A stretch of 42,814 nucleotides of DNA from JAWLGW01 sp964569055 (GTDB taxonomy: Bacteria > Planctomycetota > J058). The position numbers and the translations under genes are program-made. The notes beneath the pieces are model-generated. The model was not told the DNA's origin. It saw nothing but the letters and a program-made list of their open reading frames with translations, and did not search any database. Shown here piece by piece: positions 21,387 to 29,494 of the stretch (position 1 is its first letter; each line of letters begins with the position of its first letter). The stretch is taken from positions 1 to 42,814 of the forward strand of contig CAZMSZ010000012.1 of NCBI GenBank assembly GCA_964569055.1, read 5' to 3'.

Positions 21387-22646
21387 ATGGCGGAGCGACC
21401 GGTCGTTGACCAGGACCTGATCACGCGCTTGATCACTCGGCCACGCACGGAGGAGCCGGTCGTCTCGCTCTACCTGCGGGGGTGGGGTCCGGCGGCCGAG
21501 CGGAAGGCCACGCTCAAGAACCTCGTGCGCGAGGGCGAGGAGTCGATCGAGGCCGACACCGGCTGGGACGACGAGCGCAAGAAGGCGGCGCGCAAGCTGC
21601 TCGACCAGGCGCGGGCCGAGGCCGAGCGGCAGCTCGAGGGCTTGCCGACGCAGGGGCGCGGCGGGCTAGCGATCTTCGTCCCGGCCGACGGGACGGGCAC
21701 GATCCAGCTCCCGATCGACGTGCGCGACCGAATCGTGGTCGACCGCAGCCCCTACGCCTCGCCGCTCAGCAGCCTGGTCGATCAGTACGAGCGCTACGGC
21801 GTGATCCTGATCGACCACCGGCGCGCCAAGCTGTTCGACAGCTACCTCGGGCGGCTCGAGGACTGGGAGGAGCTCGTCTCCGACTCGGAGAACATGCGCT
21901 CCGCCCCGGCCGGCGGGCCGGCGCGGGCCGGCGGCGGCGGCCCGGCGGGCCGGGGGACCGGCGCCAACCCGGCGGCCGCCTCGGGCTACCACGGGCTCGA
22001 GGACCTGCGCCGACGAAACCACGCCGAGTACGTGCTGCACCAGCACCTGCAGTCGGTCGCGGACCGGGCGTTCCGGCGGTTCAAGCTGCGCCCCTACGAC
22101 CGGCTGATCCTCGGCGGCGCCAAGGAGGTGCTGCCGCTGCTCGAGGAGCAGCTCCACAGCTACCTCGCCCAGCGGGTCGAGGCGCGCGAGCCCATGGCCC
22201 TCGACCTCTCGCCCGACGAGGCGCGCAAGAAGGTCGCCGCGATCGAGGAGCGGGTCGAGGCGCGGCGCGAGCGCGAGCTGCTCGAGGAGATCAAGAACCG
22301 CGCCGGCAGCAGCGGCCTGGGCTGCACCGGGCGCGACGAGACGCTCCGCTCGCTGGTCTACGGGAAGGTGCACACCCTGGTGGTCCTCGACGACGGCGCG
22401 GCGATCCCCGGGCGCGAGTGCCCCGAGTGCCACTTCCTGTTCGAGCGCCCCGAGGACGCGGCCGAGACCACGCCCACCCTGATCGAGTGCCCCCAGTGCC
22501 GGCGCGCCACCCGGCGAGTCCCCGACGTGGTCGACGAGGCGGTCGAGCTCGCGATCCTCTCGGGCGCCCGCGTCGAGCACGTCGCCTACGCCAAGGACCA
22601 GCTCGAGGAGCTGGGCGGCATGGCGGCCGTGCTGCGGTTCAAGTGA
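21387..22646 (+). CDS. Bacterial eRF1-like (baeRF-type) protein
   Basis: The protein is 419 aa. Its architecture recalls archaeal/eukaryotic release factor 1 domains 2 and 3: VSLYLRGWGPAAERKATLKN at the start, RYGVILIDHRRAKLFDSYLG (first core strands), a Gly/Ala-rich loop near 175-195, and FKLRPYDRLILGGAKEV. Near the C-terminus a four-Cys zinc ribbon (Cys345, Cys348, Cys368, Cys371; ECPECH and ECPQC) is followed by ELAILSGARVEHV. The catalytic GGQ tripeptide of peptide release factors is not present in the loop, so it may rescue ribosomes differently or have another role. An AGGAGG Shine-Dalgarno precedes the ATG. It is a single gene ending in a stop-overlapping hairpin. Family assignment is by pattern, from knowledge of the baeRF families. 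Confidence 0.7.
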   Translation: MAERPVVDQDLITRLITRPRTEEPVVSLYLRGWGPAAERKATLKNLVREGEESIEADTGWDDERKKAARKLLDQARAEAERQLEGLPTQGRGGLAIFVPADGTGTIQLPIDVRDRIVVDRSPYASPLSSLVDQYERYGVILIDHRRAKLFDSYLGRLEDWEELVSDSENMRSAPAGGPARAGGGGPAGRGTGANPAAASGYHGLEDLRRRNHAEYVLHQHLQSVADRAFRRFKLRPYDRLILGGAKEVLPLLEEQLHSYLAQRVEAREPMALDLSPDEARKKVAAIEERVEARRERELLEEIKNRAGSSGLGCTGRDETLRSLVYGKVHTLVVLDDGAAIPGRECPECHFLFERPEDAAETTPTLIECPQCRRATRRVPDVVDEAVELAILSGARVEHVAYAKDQLEELGGMAAVLRFK

Positions 22647-22668
22647 GATTCGCCTGAGGCGAATCTCA
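22644..22668 (+). terminator. 11-bp hairpin beginning at the stop codon
   Basis: TGAGATTCGCC (22644-22654) and GGCGAATCTCA (22658-22668) are exact reverse complements with a TGA loop. The gene stop codon TGA is the first three bases of the stem. There is no U-tract. It is the same arrangement as at 19010-19074. Confidence 0.65.
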
Positions 22669-22687
22669 GCGGGGCGGGTTCGGCGTC

Positions 22688-22705
22688 AGGCGAGGCGCCT
22701 CGCCT
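22688..22705. repeat. 18-bp perfect palindrome
   Basis: AGGCGAGGCGCCTCGCCT is its own reverse complement. It lies in the 204-bp gap between the eRF1-like gene and pheS, 20 bases past the terminator hairpin and about 100 bases before the pheS -10 box. It could be a dimeric regulator site or a second terminator element. Confidence 0.5.
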
Positions 22706-22807
22706 CGACCGCGGACCGAGCTACCAGCGGACGTGCGCGCTCCGAATCGAGCTGCCCACGCCGGAGGGCTCCGGGCGGGGCCGCTTCTCGTGAGCCGACG
22801 GCTCCGT

Positions 22808-22813
22808 TAGACT
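22808..22813 (+). promoter_or_regulatory. Probable pheS -10 element
   Basis: TAGACT (in TTAGACT) lies 37 bases before the pheS GTG. A weak -35 candidate TTCTCG is 17 bases upstream (22785-22790). The leader is about 30 bases, too short for attenuation by a leader peptide or T-box. Confidence 0.45.
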
Positions 22814-22850
22814 TCGACGCTTCCCACCCAACCTCGGATCGGGGAGCGCC

Positions 22851-24476
22851 GTGGCCGAGAATCCGCTCAGCCCCAACGAAGCCGCCTTGCTCCGCGTCGC
22901 GCCCGACGCGGTGTTCACGGTGGCGGACGTGCTCGCGGCGAGCGGGCTGCGCGAGGCGCAGGCCGAGCCTGCGGCGGAGGCGCTGCGGGCGCGCGGGCTG
23001 CTCGATCGGGAGGAGGCCGTCTCGGTGCGGCTGGTGCTCGCCGAGGCGGGGCGGGCGCAGGCGCAGGGGGGCGTCCCCGAGCTGCTCATTCGCGAGCGGC
23101 TGCGCGAGGGGCCGCGCTCGATCCCCGAGGCGCAGGACCTGCCGGGGGTGCCGAAGGCGGCGGTCGGGTCGGCGTTCGGCGGGCTCAAGAAGGCGAAGCT
23201 CGTGCAGGTCGCGGGCGGGAACGTCAGCCTGGCCGACGGGCCGGGGTGGGCGATCCACGAGGCGCGCGCCGCGCTGCTCGCGGCGCTCGCCGCCCGCGGC
23301 GACGGGCTGCCGTGGGTCGACCTCGAGGGGCAGGTCGGACGCGCCGAGCAGCACGCGGCGCTCGTGGCGGCCAGCGCGGAGTGGAAGGCGTTTCCCGAGG
23401 GGCTCCTGGCCGACGTCGAGGCGCGGCTGCCCGGGAAGCGCGGCAAGCAGGCGGACGCGCTGTTCGCGCGCGAGGAGACGCGCACGCGGACCTACCGGCT
23501 GACGGCCGCCGGGAAAGACGCGCGGCGCGCGCTGGGCGAGGCGCGGCGCGAGGTGGCGCAGCTCACGCCCGACATGCTCAAGGACGGGAGCTGGCGCGAG
23601 GTCGAGTTCCGCCGCTTCAACATCGCCGCGCCGCCCGCGCTGCCGATCGGGCGGCGCGACCCGTACCGCGCGTTCTTGGACCTCGTCAAGCTGAAGCTGC
23701 TCGGCCTGGGCTTCGAGGAGATGACCGGGTCCTTGGTCGAGGCCGAGTTCTGGAACATGGACGCCCTGTTCCTCCCCCAGTTCCACCCCGCGCGCGAGGT
23801 CCACGACGTGTACTTCGTCGAGGACGCGGCCGCGGGCGGCGGGCAGCACGCCTACGCCCAGCGGATCGAGGCCGAGGGCGGCGCGGAGGGCGTGGCGCGC
23901 GAGCACGAGGGCGCGGGCCGCTCGGGCTCGCGCGGCTGGGGCTACACCTTCGACCGCGAGCGGACCAAGCGGCTGGTGCTGCGCAGCCAGGGGACCGCGC
24001 TCTCGGCCCGCTGGCTGCGCGCGGCCAAGCGGCCGGGCAAGTACTTCGGCATGGCGCGCTGCTTCCGCTACGACACGGTCGACGCCACCCACGCCCCCGA
24101 CTTCTTCCAGGTGGAGGGGATCGTGGTCAGCGAGCGGACCTCGTTCCGCCACCTGCTCGGGCTGCTCAAGGTGTTCGCCTACGAGGTCGCCCGAGCGCGC
24201 GAGGTCGTGTTCGTGCCGGGCTACTTCCCGTTCACCGAGCCCTCGGTCGAGGTCCACATGAAGCACCCGACCCTGGGCTGGGTCGAGCTGGGCGGGGCGG
24301 GGATCTTCCGGCCGGAGGTGACCCGCCCGCACGGGGTCGAGGCGCCGGTGATCGCCTGGGGCCTGGGGCTCGACCGGATGGCCATGGTCGCGCTCGGGAT
24401 CGACGACATCCGCCACCTGTTCACCAACAACATTCCGGACGGCCTGGCCGGCCTCCGCCAGCGGATCGCCAGGTAG
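22851..24476 (+). CDS. pheS: Phenylalanyl-tRNA synthetase alpha subunit, archaeal/eukaryotic type
   Basis: This 541-aa class II synthetase subunit charges tRNA-Phe with phenylalanine as a heterotetramer with PheT. Residues 1-230 form winged-helix DNA-binding-fold-like modules (ALLRVAPDAVFTVADVLAAS, RGLLDREEAVSVRL, VGSAFGGLKKAKLVQVAGGN), typical of archaeal and eukaryotic PheS. Bacterial PheS is about 330-350 aa with a coiled-coil N-terminus. Core motifs follow: FHPAREVHDVYFV, motif 2 (YFGMARCFRYDTVDATHAPD, FFQVEGIVV) and motif 3 (GLGLDRMAMVALGIDDIRHL, from about residue 503). GTG at 22851 has GGGGAG six bases upstream. pheT starts six bases after the stop. Confidence 0.93.
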   Translation: MAENPLSPNEAALLRVAPDAVFTVADVLAASGLREAQAEPAAEALRARGLLDREEAVSVRLVLAEAGRAQAQGGVPELLIRERLREGPRSIPEAQDLPGVPKAAVGSAFGGLKKAKLVQVAGGNVSLADGPGWAIHEARAALLAALAARGDGLPWVDLEGQVGRAEQHAALVAASAEWKAFPEGLLADVEARLPGKRGKQADALFAREETRTRTYRLTAAGKDARRALGEARREVAQLTPDMLKDGSWREVEFRRFNIAAPPALPIGRRDPYRAFLDLVKLKLLGLGFEEMTGSLVEAEFWNMDALFLPQFHPAREVHDVYFVEDAAAGGGQHAYAQRIEAEGGAEGVAREHEGAGRSGSRGWGYTFDRERTKRLVLRSQGTALSARWLRAAKRPGKYFGMARCFRYDTVDATHAPDFFQVEGIVVSERTSFRHLLGLLKVFAYEVARAREVVFVPGYFPFTEPSVEVHMKHPTLGWVELGGAGIFRPEVTRPHGVEAPVIAWGLGLDRMAMVALGIDDIRHLFTNNIPDGLAGLRQRIAR

Positions 24477-24482
24477 CGCGTC

Positions 24483-26330
24483 ATGCCGAAGATCAGCTTC
24501 CCCATGGCCGACCTGCGCGCCCTGGCCGAGCTCCCGGGGCTGACGCTCGACGAGGCGGACGTCGCGGTCCGCCTGGTCAAGGGCGAGCTCGTCAAGCGCC
24601 AGTCGAGCGAGGCGGAGCTGCGGGTCGAGCTCCAGGACACCAACCGCCCCGACACCTGGTGCGTGGAGGGGATCGCCCGCCAGCTCCGCGTGCACGCCGG
24701 CGCCGCGCCGCGCCCCTACCCGTTCTTCGAGGCGGGCGAGCCGGTCGGCGCGATCGAGGTCGACCCCAGCGTCGAGGACGTGCGCCCTTTCGTGGCCGGC
24801 TTCGTGGCGCGCGGCTACGCCGTCGACGAGCCGGGGCTCCTGGCGTTCATAGCGGCGCAGGAGGTCCTGTGCCGCAACTTCGGCCGCATGCGCAAGAGCG
24901 TGGCGATCGGGATCTACGACGCCTCGCGCCTGGCGTTCCCGGTGCGCTACGAGGCGGTGGCCGCCAACGACCGCGCGCGCGCGTTCGTGCCGCTCCGGCC
25001 GGGCGGCGAGGAGGCGCCGCGCGATCACGCCGGGGCGCCGATCCCCGAGGAGCGCTGGGGACGGCCCTGGACCCCGGCCGAGATCCTGCGCGACCACCCC
25101 ACCGGGCGCGAGTACGCCGCCGCGCTGGCCGACCCCGCCCGCGCCCCGCTCCTCCTCGACGCGGCGGGCGAGGTGCTCTCGTTCCCGCCGATCATCAACA
25201 GCGCCGGCCTGGGGCGCGTGACCGAGGGCATGAGCGCGCTGTTCGTGGAGGTGACGGGCACGGTGCAGGACCAGGTCCTGCTCGCCGCGAACATCCTGGC
25301 CGCCAACCTCGCCGACCGCGGCGCCACGATCGAGCGCGTGGTGACGCGCTACCCCTACGACACCCCGCGCGGCCGCGAGGTGCCTGCGCCGCACCCGCTC
25401 CCCGAGCGGCGCTCGGTCGAGCTCTCGCTGGTCGAGCTGGGACGCACCCTGGGCGAGCCCGCGCTCGCGCCCGAGGAGGTGCGCGCTTGCCTGGCGCGGT
25501 TCGGGCTGAGCGTGGCCGAGGCGGACGGGGGGGCGCTCCGCGTGACGGCGCCGGCCTACCGCAACGACTACCTCCACCCGGTGGACGCGGTCGAGGACTT
25601 CGCGATCTCGCGCGGCTACGACGCCTTCGAGCCGCTGCTCCCCGACGAGTTCACCGTGGGCGCGCTCAGCGAGGCGACCCAGTTCGAGGACCTGCTGCGC
25701 GACCGGGCGATCGGCTGCGGCCTCGAGGAGACGATCGGCAACCTGCTCACCGCCGAGGAGCTGCTGCGCGCCCGCATGCAGCTCGACGACGAGCGCTCGT
25801 GGCAGCCGCTCTCCGGCGGACCGCTGGTCCGGATCGAGAACGTCATGAACCGCAACTACGGCGTCCTGCGCGACTGGCTCCTGCCCACGCTGCTCGAGGT
25901 CGAGGCCCACTCCACCGCCGCGCTCTATCCGCACCGGTTCTTCGAGGCGGGCGAGGTGTGCCTGTGGGACGCCGAGGCCAACCACCGCACGCGCACCGAG
26001 CGCCGCCTGGCCGCCGCGATCGCGGCTCACCGCGAGGCGACGTTCAGCGACGCGCAGGCCTACCTCCATGCCCTGCTCGAGCCGCTCGGCGTGGCCTACG
26101 GCGAGCCGCACCCGACGACCCGCCGCTGCTACCGCCTGGCTCCGGCCGAGCACCCCAGCTTCATTCCGGGGCGCGCGGCCTGGATCGACCTGGTCGCCGA
26201 GGGCGAGGAGGTCACCCGCGCCGGGCTGATCGGCGAGCTGCACCCGGGCGTGCTCGACCGCTGGGGGATCCGCTTCCCCATGGCGGCCTTCGAGCTGGTG
26301 CAGGACCGCCTGCGGAGCTTCCTCGGGTGA
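24483..26330 (+). CDS. pheT: Phenylalanyl-tRNA synthetase beta subunit, archaeal/eukaryotic type
   Basis: At 615 aa this is far shorter than the roughly 800 aa of ordinary bacterial PheT. It begins directly with MPKISFPMADLRALAELPGL and lacks an N-terminal EMAP-like tRNA-binding domain. A B3/B4 editing-type region is followed by the B5 domain (about 305-380, LARFGLSVAEADGG, DAVEDFAISRGYDAF). The last part is the catalytic-like core (VMNRNYGVLRDWLLPTLLEV, HPSFIPGRAAW, GELHPGVLDRWGI), which ends without the anticodon-binding FDX-ACB domain. This is the archaeal/eukaryotic layout and matches PheS. The stop overlaps the next gene start by four bases (GTGA). Confidence 0.92.
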   Translation: MPKISFPMADLRALAELPGLTLDEADVAVRLVKGELVKRQSSEAELRVELQDTNRPDTWCVEGIARQLRVHAGAAPRPYPFFEAGEPVGAIEVDPSVEDVRPFVAGFVARGYAVDEPGLLAFIAAQEVLCRNFGRMRKSVAIGIYDASRLAFPVRYEAVAANDRARAFVPLRPGGEEAPRDHAGAPIPEERWGRPWTPAEILRDHPTGREYAAALADPARAPLLLDAAGEVLSFPPIINSAGLGRVTEGMSALFVEVTGTVQDQVLLAANILAANLADRGATIERVVTRYPYDTPRGREVPAPHPLPERRSVELSLVELGRTLGEPALAPEEVRACLARFGLSVAEADGGALRVTAPAYRNDYLHPVDAVEDFAISRGYDAFEPLLPDEFTVGALSEATQFEDLLRDRAIGCGLEETIGNLLTAEELLRARMQLDDERSWQPLSGGPLVRIENVMNRNYGVLRDWLLPTLLEVEAHSTAALYPHRFFEAGEVCLWDAEANHRTRTERRLAAAIAAHREATFSDAQAYLHALLEPLGVAYGEPHPTTRRCYRLAPAEHPSFIPGRAAWIDLVAEGEEVTRAGLIGELHPGVLDRWGIRFPMAAFELVQDRLRSFLG

Positions 26331-26815
26331 GCCGCCCGCGCGCCGCGCTCCCGCTGGTCACGACCCTCGCGCTCCTCGCGGGCTGCGCCGGAGCGCCGCC
26401 GCGCCCCACGGTCGAGACCCGCGTCCTCCCCGCGGGCGGGGCGGTGGTCGCGATCGGCTGGGACCGCGGCCGCCGCGAGGACCTGGTGCTCGTGCCCGAC
26501 CGGGGCGTGACGCGCGTCACGGTCAGCGCGCTGTCCCACGACCCGCCCGCCTGGCAGATCGCCTGGCGCGGCGGCGGCGGCGAGCACGCGCTCGTGCTCC
26601 ACGCGGTCGACGACGAGCTGGCGCTGCAGCGCGTCCCGCCCGGGTTCGTGTGGACCGAGGACACCGACCTCGAGGCCCTCCCGGGCAAGCGCTGGGCCGC
26701 CTTCCCTCCCAGGCAGGGCAACCAGGGCGGGGTCGACCTGATCCTGCAGGCCGACGGCGAGCTCGAGACCGTGCGCGACTGGGAGCGGGTCTACCGTCGA
26801 GTCGCGGTGCAGTGA
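26327..26815 (+). CDS. Putative lipoprotein, 162 aa
   Basis: The N-terminus MSRPRAALPLVTTLALLAGC is a clean lipoprotein signal with Cys20 as the predicted lipidated residue. The rest is a beta-rich globular domain with no recognised family. The GTG start overlaps the pheT stop in GTGA, so translation is probably coupled, and the following gene overlaps this one the same way. The link to phenylalanyl-tRNA synthesis appears to be transcription only. Function is unknown; an envelope location is inferred. Confidence 0.75.
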   Translation: MSRPRAALPLVTTLALLAGCAGAPPRPTVETRVLPAGGAVVAIGWDRGRREDLVLVPDRGVTRVTVSALSHDPPAWQIAWRGGGGEHALVLHAVDDELALQRVPPGFVWTEDTDLEALPGKRWAAFPPRQGNQGGVDLILQADGELETVRDWERVYRRVAVQ

Positions 26816-27402
26816 CGCGCCTCCTGCTCGCCCTGCTCGCCCTCGCGGGCTGCACCAGCGCCCCGCCCGCTCGGCGCATCACCCACACGCTGGTCGACCC
26901 CGCGCAGACCTTCGCCCGCCACCTCCGCGCCGAGCAGCTCGCGCTGAGCGTGGCGGTCGCGACCGGCGAGGTCGTGCACTCGGCCGACCCCGAGGCGCCC
27001 CCCGGCGTGTGGATCGCCCTGCCCGAGCCGCTGCAGCGCGGGCAACGCCGCGAGCTGGCCGTCGCGCAGCCCGAAGCCCGCGCCCCGATCGCCTGCTTCA
27101 GCCACCCCGCGCGCGCCGAGGACGACCTCGCCTCGTGGGCGCTCGCGGTCGAGGGCGAACCGGTCGAGCTCGGCCCGGCGCCCCGCTTGACCCTGACCGG
27201 CCCCGACTGGGCCGGCCAGCTCGTGCTCGAGGTGCGCGACGGCCCCGAGGGGCCGTGGATTGCGGTCACCTCACCCGGGTCGTCCGACGCGCCCCTGGCG
27301 CTCGGCCGCGGCGGCTACCTGTGGCTCGGCCCCGGCAGCGGCTGGGAGCGCCGCGCCAGCGGGACCCTGATCGCGGTCCGGCTGCGCAAGCGCGCCGGCT
27401 GA
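26812..27402 (+). CDS. Putative lipoprotein, 196 aa
   Basis: This is a second small lipoprotein: MTRLLLALLALAGC with Cys14 predicted as the lipid site, then a beta-strand-rich domain (QRGQRRELAVAQPEARAPIA, TGPDWAGQLVLEVRDGPEGP). It resembles its neighbour in size, signal and location but not clearly in sequence. GTG at 26812 overlaps the previous stop in GTGA. It ends five bases before the assembly gap, so anything that follows in the operon is lost. Function is unknown. Confidence 0.75.
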   Translation: MTRLLLALLALAGCTSAPPARRITHTLVDPAQTFARHLRAEQLALSVAVATGEVVHSADPEAPPGVWIALPEPLQRGQRRELAVAQPEARAPIACFSHPARAEDDLASWALAVEGEPVELGPAPRLTLTGPDWAGQLVLEVRDGPEGPWIAVTSPGSSDAPLALGRGGYLWLGPGSGWERRASGTLIAVRLRKRAG

Positions 27403-27407
27403 GCGCG

Positions 27408-27507
27408 NNNNNNNNNNNNNNNNNNNNNNNNNNNNNNNNNNNNNNNNNNNNNNNNNNNNNNNNNNNNNNNNNNNNNNNNNNNNNNNNNNNNNNNNNNNNN
27501 NNNNNNN
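27408..27507. other. Assembly gap of 100 N
   Basis: Exactly 100 undetermined bases. Such a round number usually means a scaffold join of unknown true size. The plus-strand lipoprotein operon ends just before it and a minus-strand gene ends 12 bases after it. Convergent genes or a terminator may be missing, and adjacency across it should not be relied on. Confidence 0.98.
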
Positions 27508-27519
27508 CGAGCGGGCCGA

Positions 27520-28248
27520 TCACTCGCCGCGCAAGCTGGCGCGGTCCTGCACGAAGATCCCGAGGAACCCGTCGCGGCTGGGGTCCTCGGTGGCGGGGAG
27601 TCGTTCGCCCGGGAACGGCTCGTCCTCGACGCGGGCTCGCTGCACCACGGCGTCGGTGTCGACGACGTTCCACCAGCCGACGTGGTTGCCGGGGAGGGCG
27701 CCGCGCTCCCCGTCGCGCGGGAGGGCGCCCTTGTCGGCGGCGAGCGGGGCCGCCCCCGCGCTGGGGCCGAGCGGCCGGCGGGTCCAGCCGTACGACACGG
27801 CGACCATGGTGGCGAGCGTGTCCTGCCCGGCAGGCAGGTCCTCGCGCTTCCCGAGGAGCCACTCGGACACGGCGGCGCGCTCGTGGTCGGGCGAGCCGGG
27901 CAGCTCGACCGCCGGGCAGAGGACGTCCGCCGGCTCGTCGAGGTAGCCCGCGGCGAACAGCTTGCGCAGCGCGCGAGGACCGTCCGCGGTGTGCACGTCA
28001 CCGGCCAGCCCTTCGTGCTCCTGCAGGGGGACGCGGCGGTCGGCCACGAATTGCAGGCGAGCCAGGGCGAGCGCGCGCAGCAGGCTCGTGCAGCGGAGCT
28101 GCGCCGAAGGGCGCCGCGCCCCCGCGCGGTAGGAGCGCGCGACGGCGAACAGGAACAGCCCGACGAGCACGAACAACGCCGCGGCGACCGCGAGGTGCGC
28201 CCCGCGCGATCCCCCCGGCGGGACCGCGGCGACTCGGTCCTGCTCCAC
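27520..28248 (-). CDS. Single-pass membrane protein, possibly pseudopilin-like
   Basis: The protein is 242 aa. One hydrophobic helix lies near residues 18-38 (HLAVAAALFVLVGLFLFAVA). The soluble part includes DVLCPAVELPGSP, MVAVSYGWTRRPLGPSAG and GNHVGWWNVVDTDAVVQRAR. The last resembles the H-x9-D(G) pattern at the end of planctomycete DUF1559/prepilin-like proteins, although the helix does not begin with a clear prepilin cleavage site. The likeness is weak. The GTG at 28248 lies five bases after the RING/STN gene, so the two are cotranscribed. The stop is complete and lies 12 bases from the assembly gap. Confidence 0.6.
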   Translation of the reverse strand: MEQDRVAAVPPGGSRGAHLAVAAALFVLVGLFLFAVARSYRAGARRPSAQLRCTSLLRALALARLQFVADRRVPLQEHEGLAGDVHTADGPRALRKLFAAGYLDEPADVLCPAVELPGSPDHERAAVSEWLLGKREDLPAGQDTLATMVAVSYGWTRRPLGPSAGAAPLAADKGALPRDGERGALPGNHVGWWNVVDTDAVVQRARVEDEPFPGERLPATEDPSRDGFLGIFVQDRASLRGE

Positions 28249-28253
28249 GACGC

Positions 28254-29426
28254 TCAGCCGCCCGACGCCGGCGCGGCGTGGGCCCGGTCCTCACCGGCCG
28301 CTTCGCCCAGCGGCCTCACCTCGAGCGTGCCCTCGGGGTTCGTGGTCACGCTCGCGCCCGCGGCCGCCGCGACCTGATCGAACGCCTCGCGGATCGTCTC
28401 CGTGGCGAAGGACATGTGCTCGGTGTAACCGCCGAGGGCCGGGTCGATCGCGACCCGCAGTTGGAGCTCCGCCGCCAGGCGCTCGAGCACGAGCGTGGTC
28501 ACCCCCTCGACCGCCCAGCTCAGGACGAACAGGGGCGCGGGAGCGCCCGAGGTGTCCTGGGCCTCGACCCACGGGGCGCGCCCGATCCGCAGCACGCGGT
28601 CGGGCCCGACCTCGAACACCGCGTCCAGCGCGTCCGCCAGCGTCCCCACCACCTGTCGACAGGTGAGGTCGTGCGCCTCGAGCGAGCAGCGCCGCTCCGC
28701 GAGGGCCGGCTCGAGCTCGATCGGCCAGCGCGACCGCTCGCGCATGTGCTCCACGACGGCGCGCGCCGGCTGCTGCTCGAACGAGAACGAGTAGCGCCGG
28801 GTCCCGTCCAGCTCGAGCTCGACCCGCTCGTAGCGGATTTGGCGGTCGGGGCGGCCGTGGCGGCGCGCCTCCTCGACCAAGAAGTGCTCGCGGTGGGCGG
28901 GGCTGCAGACCTTCGCGTCCGCCTGCCACCGCGGCGGGACCGGGCCGAGGCCGAGCGCGTCGGGGACCTGCACGCGCTCGCCGCAGTACGCGCACGCGAC
29001 CTCCAGCTCGGCCGGCGAGGCCTCGGCCAGCTCGACTCCTGTCGGGGCGCTCGCGACGGGGACCTCCACGGGCACGCCGCGGGGCGCCACGCGCACGAAC
29101 AGGACCAAGCCCACCACCACGGCCGCCGCCGCCGCGAAGACCGCGGCGATCAGCCCGGCCTTGGGGCGGTCACCCGCCGGCGCCGGCGCGTGGGCGAGCG
29201 GGGCCTTGCCGCCGCAGGAGGAGCAGCCGTTCCCCTCGTCCCAGCACGCGCGGTGATGTCGCCCCAGGCACTTGGAGCACGCCACCCACTCCAGGTCCTG
29301 GGCGGCGACGGCGATCTCCTCGTGGCAGAACGGGCAGCGATTGACCTCGAGGTGGACGTCGGCGCGGCGCGCCGGCTCGGGGGCAGGCTCCGCGGCCCCA
29401 GGTCCCTTCTTCTTCGCGTCGGACAC
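28254..29426 (-). CDS. Prok-RING membrane protein with STN-like repeats
   Basis: The protein is 390 aa. Residues 31-72 form a Cys/His zinc module (RCPFCHEE, CSKCLGRHHRACW, CSSCG) almost identical in layout to that at 19463-20131. A single membrane helix follows (about 90-112, GLIAAVFAAAAAVVVGLVLF), then a Cys pair (CAYCG) and two similar segments. Segment one is FSFEQQPARAVVEHMRERSR...VVGTLADALDAVFEVG; segment two is VTTLVLERLAAELQLRVAID...TIREAFDQVAAAAG. They resemble the short STN/secretin N-terminal fold found in periplasmic parts of secretins and TonB receptors. GTG at 29426 has a GGGGAGG Shine-Dalgarno. It heads a two-gene unit. Linking a cytoplasmic zinc module to an outer secretion-like domain is an inference. 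Confidence 0.75.
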   Translation of the reverse strand: MSDAKKKGPGAAEPAPEPARRADVHLEVNRCPFCHEEIAVAAQDLEWVACSKCLGRHHRACWDEGNGCSSCGGKAPLAHAPAPAGDRPKAGLIAAVFAAAAAVVVGLVLFVRVAPRGVPVEVPVASAPTGVELAEASPAELEVACAYCGERVQVPDALGLGPVPPRWQADAKVCSPAHREHFLVEEARRHGRPDRQIRYERVELELDGTRRYSFSFEQQPARAVVEHMRERSRWPIELEPALAERRCSLEAHDLTCRQVVGTLADALDAVFEVGPDRVLRIGRAPWVEAQDTSGAPAPLFVLSWAVEGVTTLVLERLAAELQLRVAIDPALGGYTEHMSFATETIREAFDQVAAAAGASVTTNPEGTLEVRPLGEAAGEDRAHAAPASGG

Positions 29427-29494
29427 ACGCGCCTCCCCGCCGTCTCGCGCGACGTGACCTCACTATGGCAGCGCGGGGGACGCTCGTCTCGCCG

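Noticed and set aside
22814..22850. T-box or leader-peptide attenuator ahead of pheS
   Set aside because: The leader after the predicted start is about 30 bases, without a Phe-rich short frame or T-box sequence.
22686..26243. Minus-strand open frame over pheS-pheT
   Set aside because: The plus strand encodes complete PheS and PheT with all synthetase motifs. The antisense translation is low-complexity Arg/Val/Asp/Leu with no domain.
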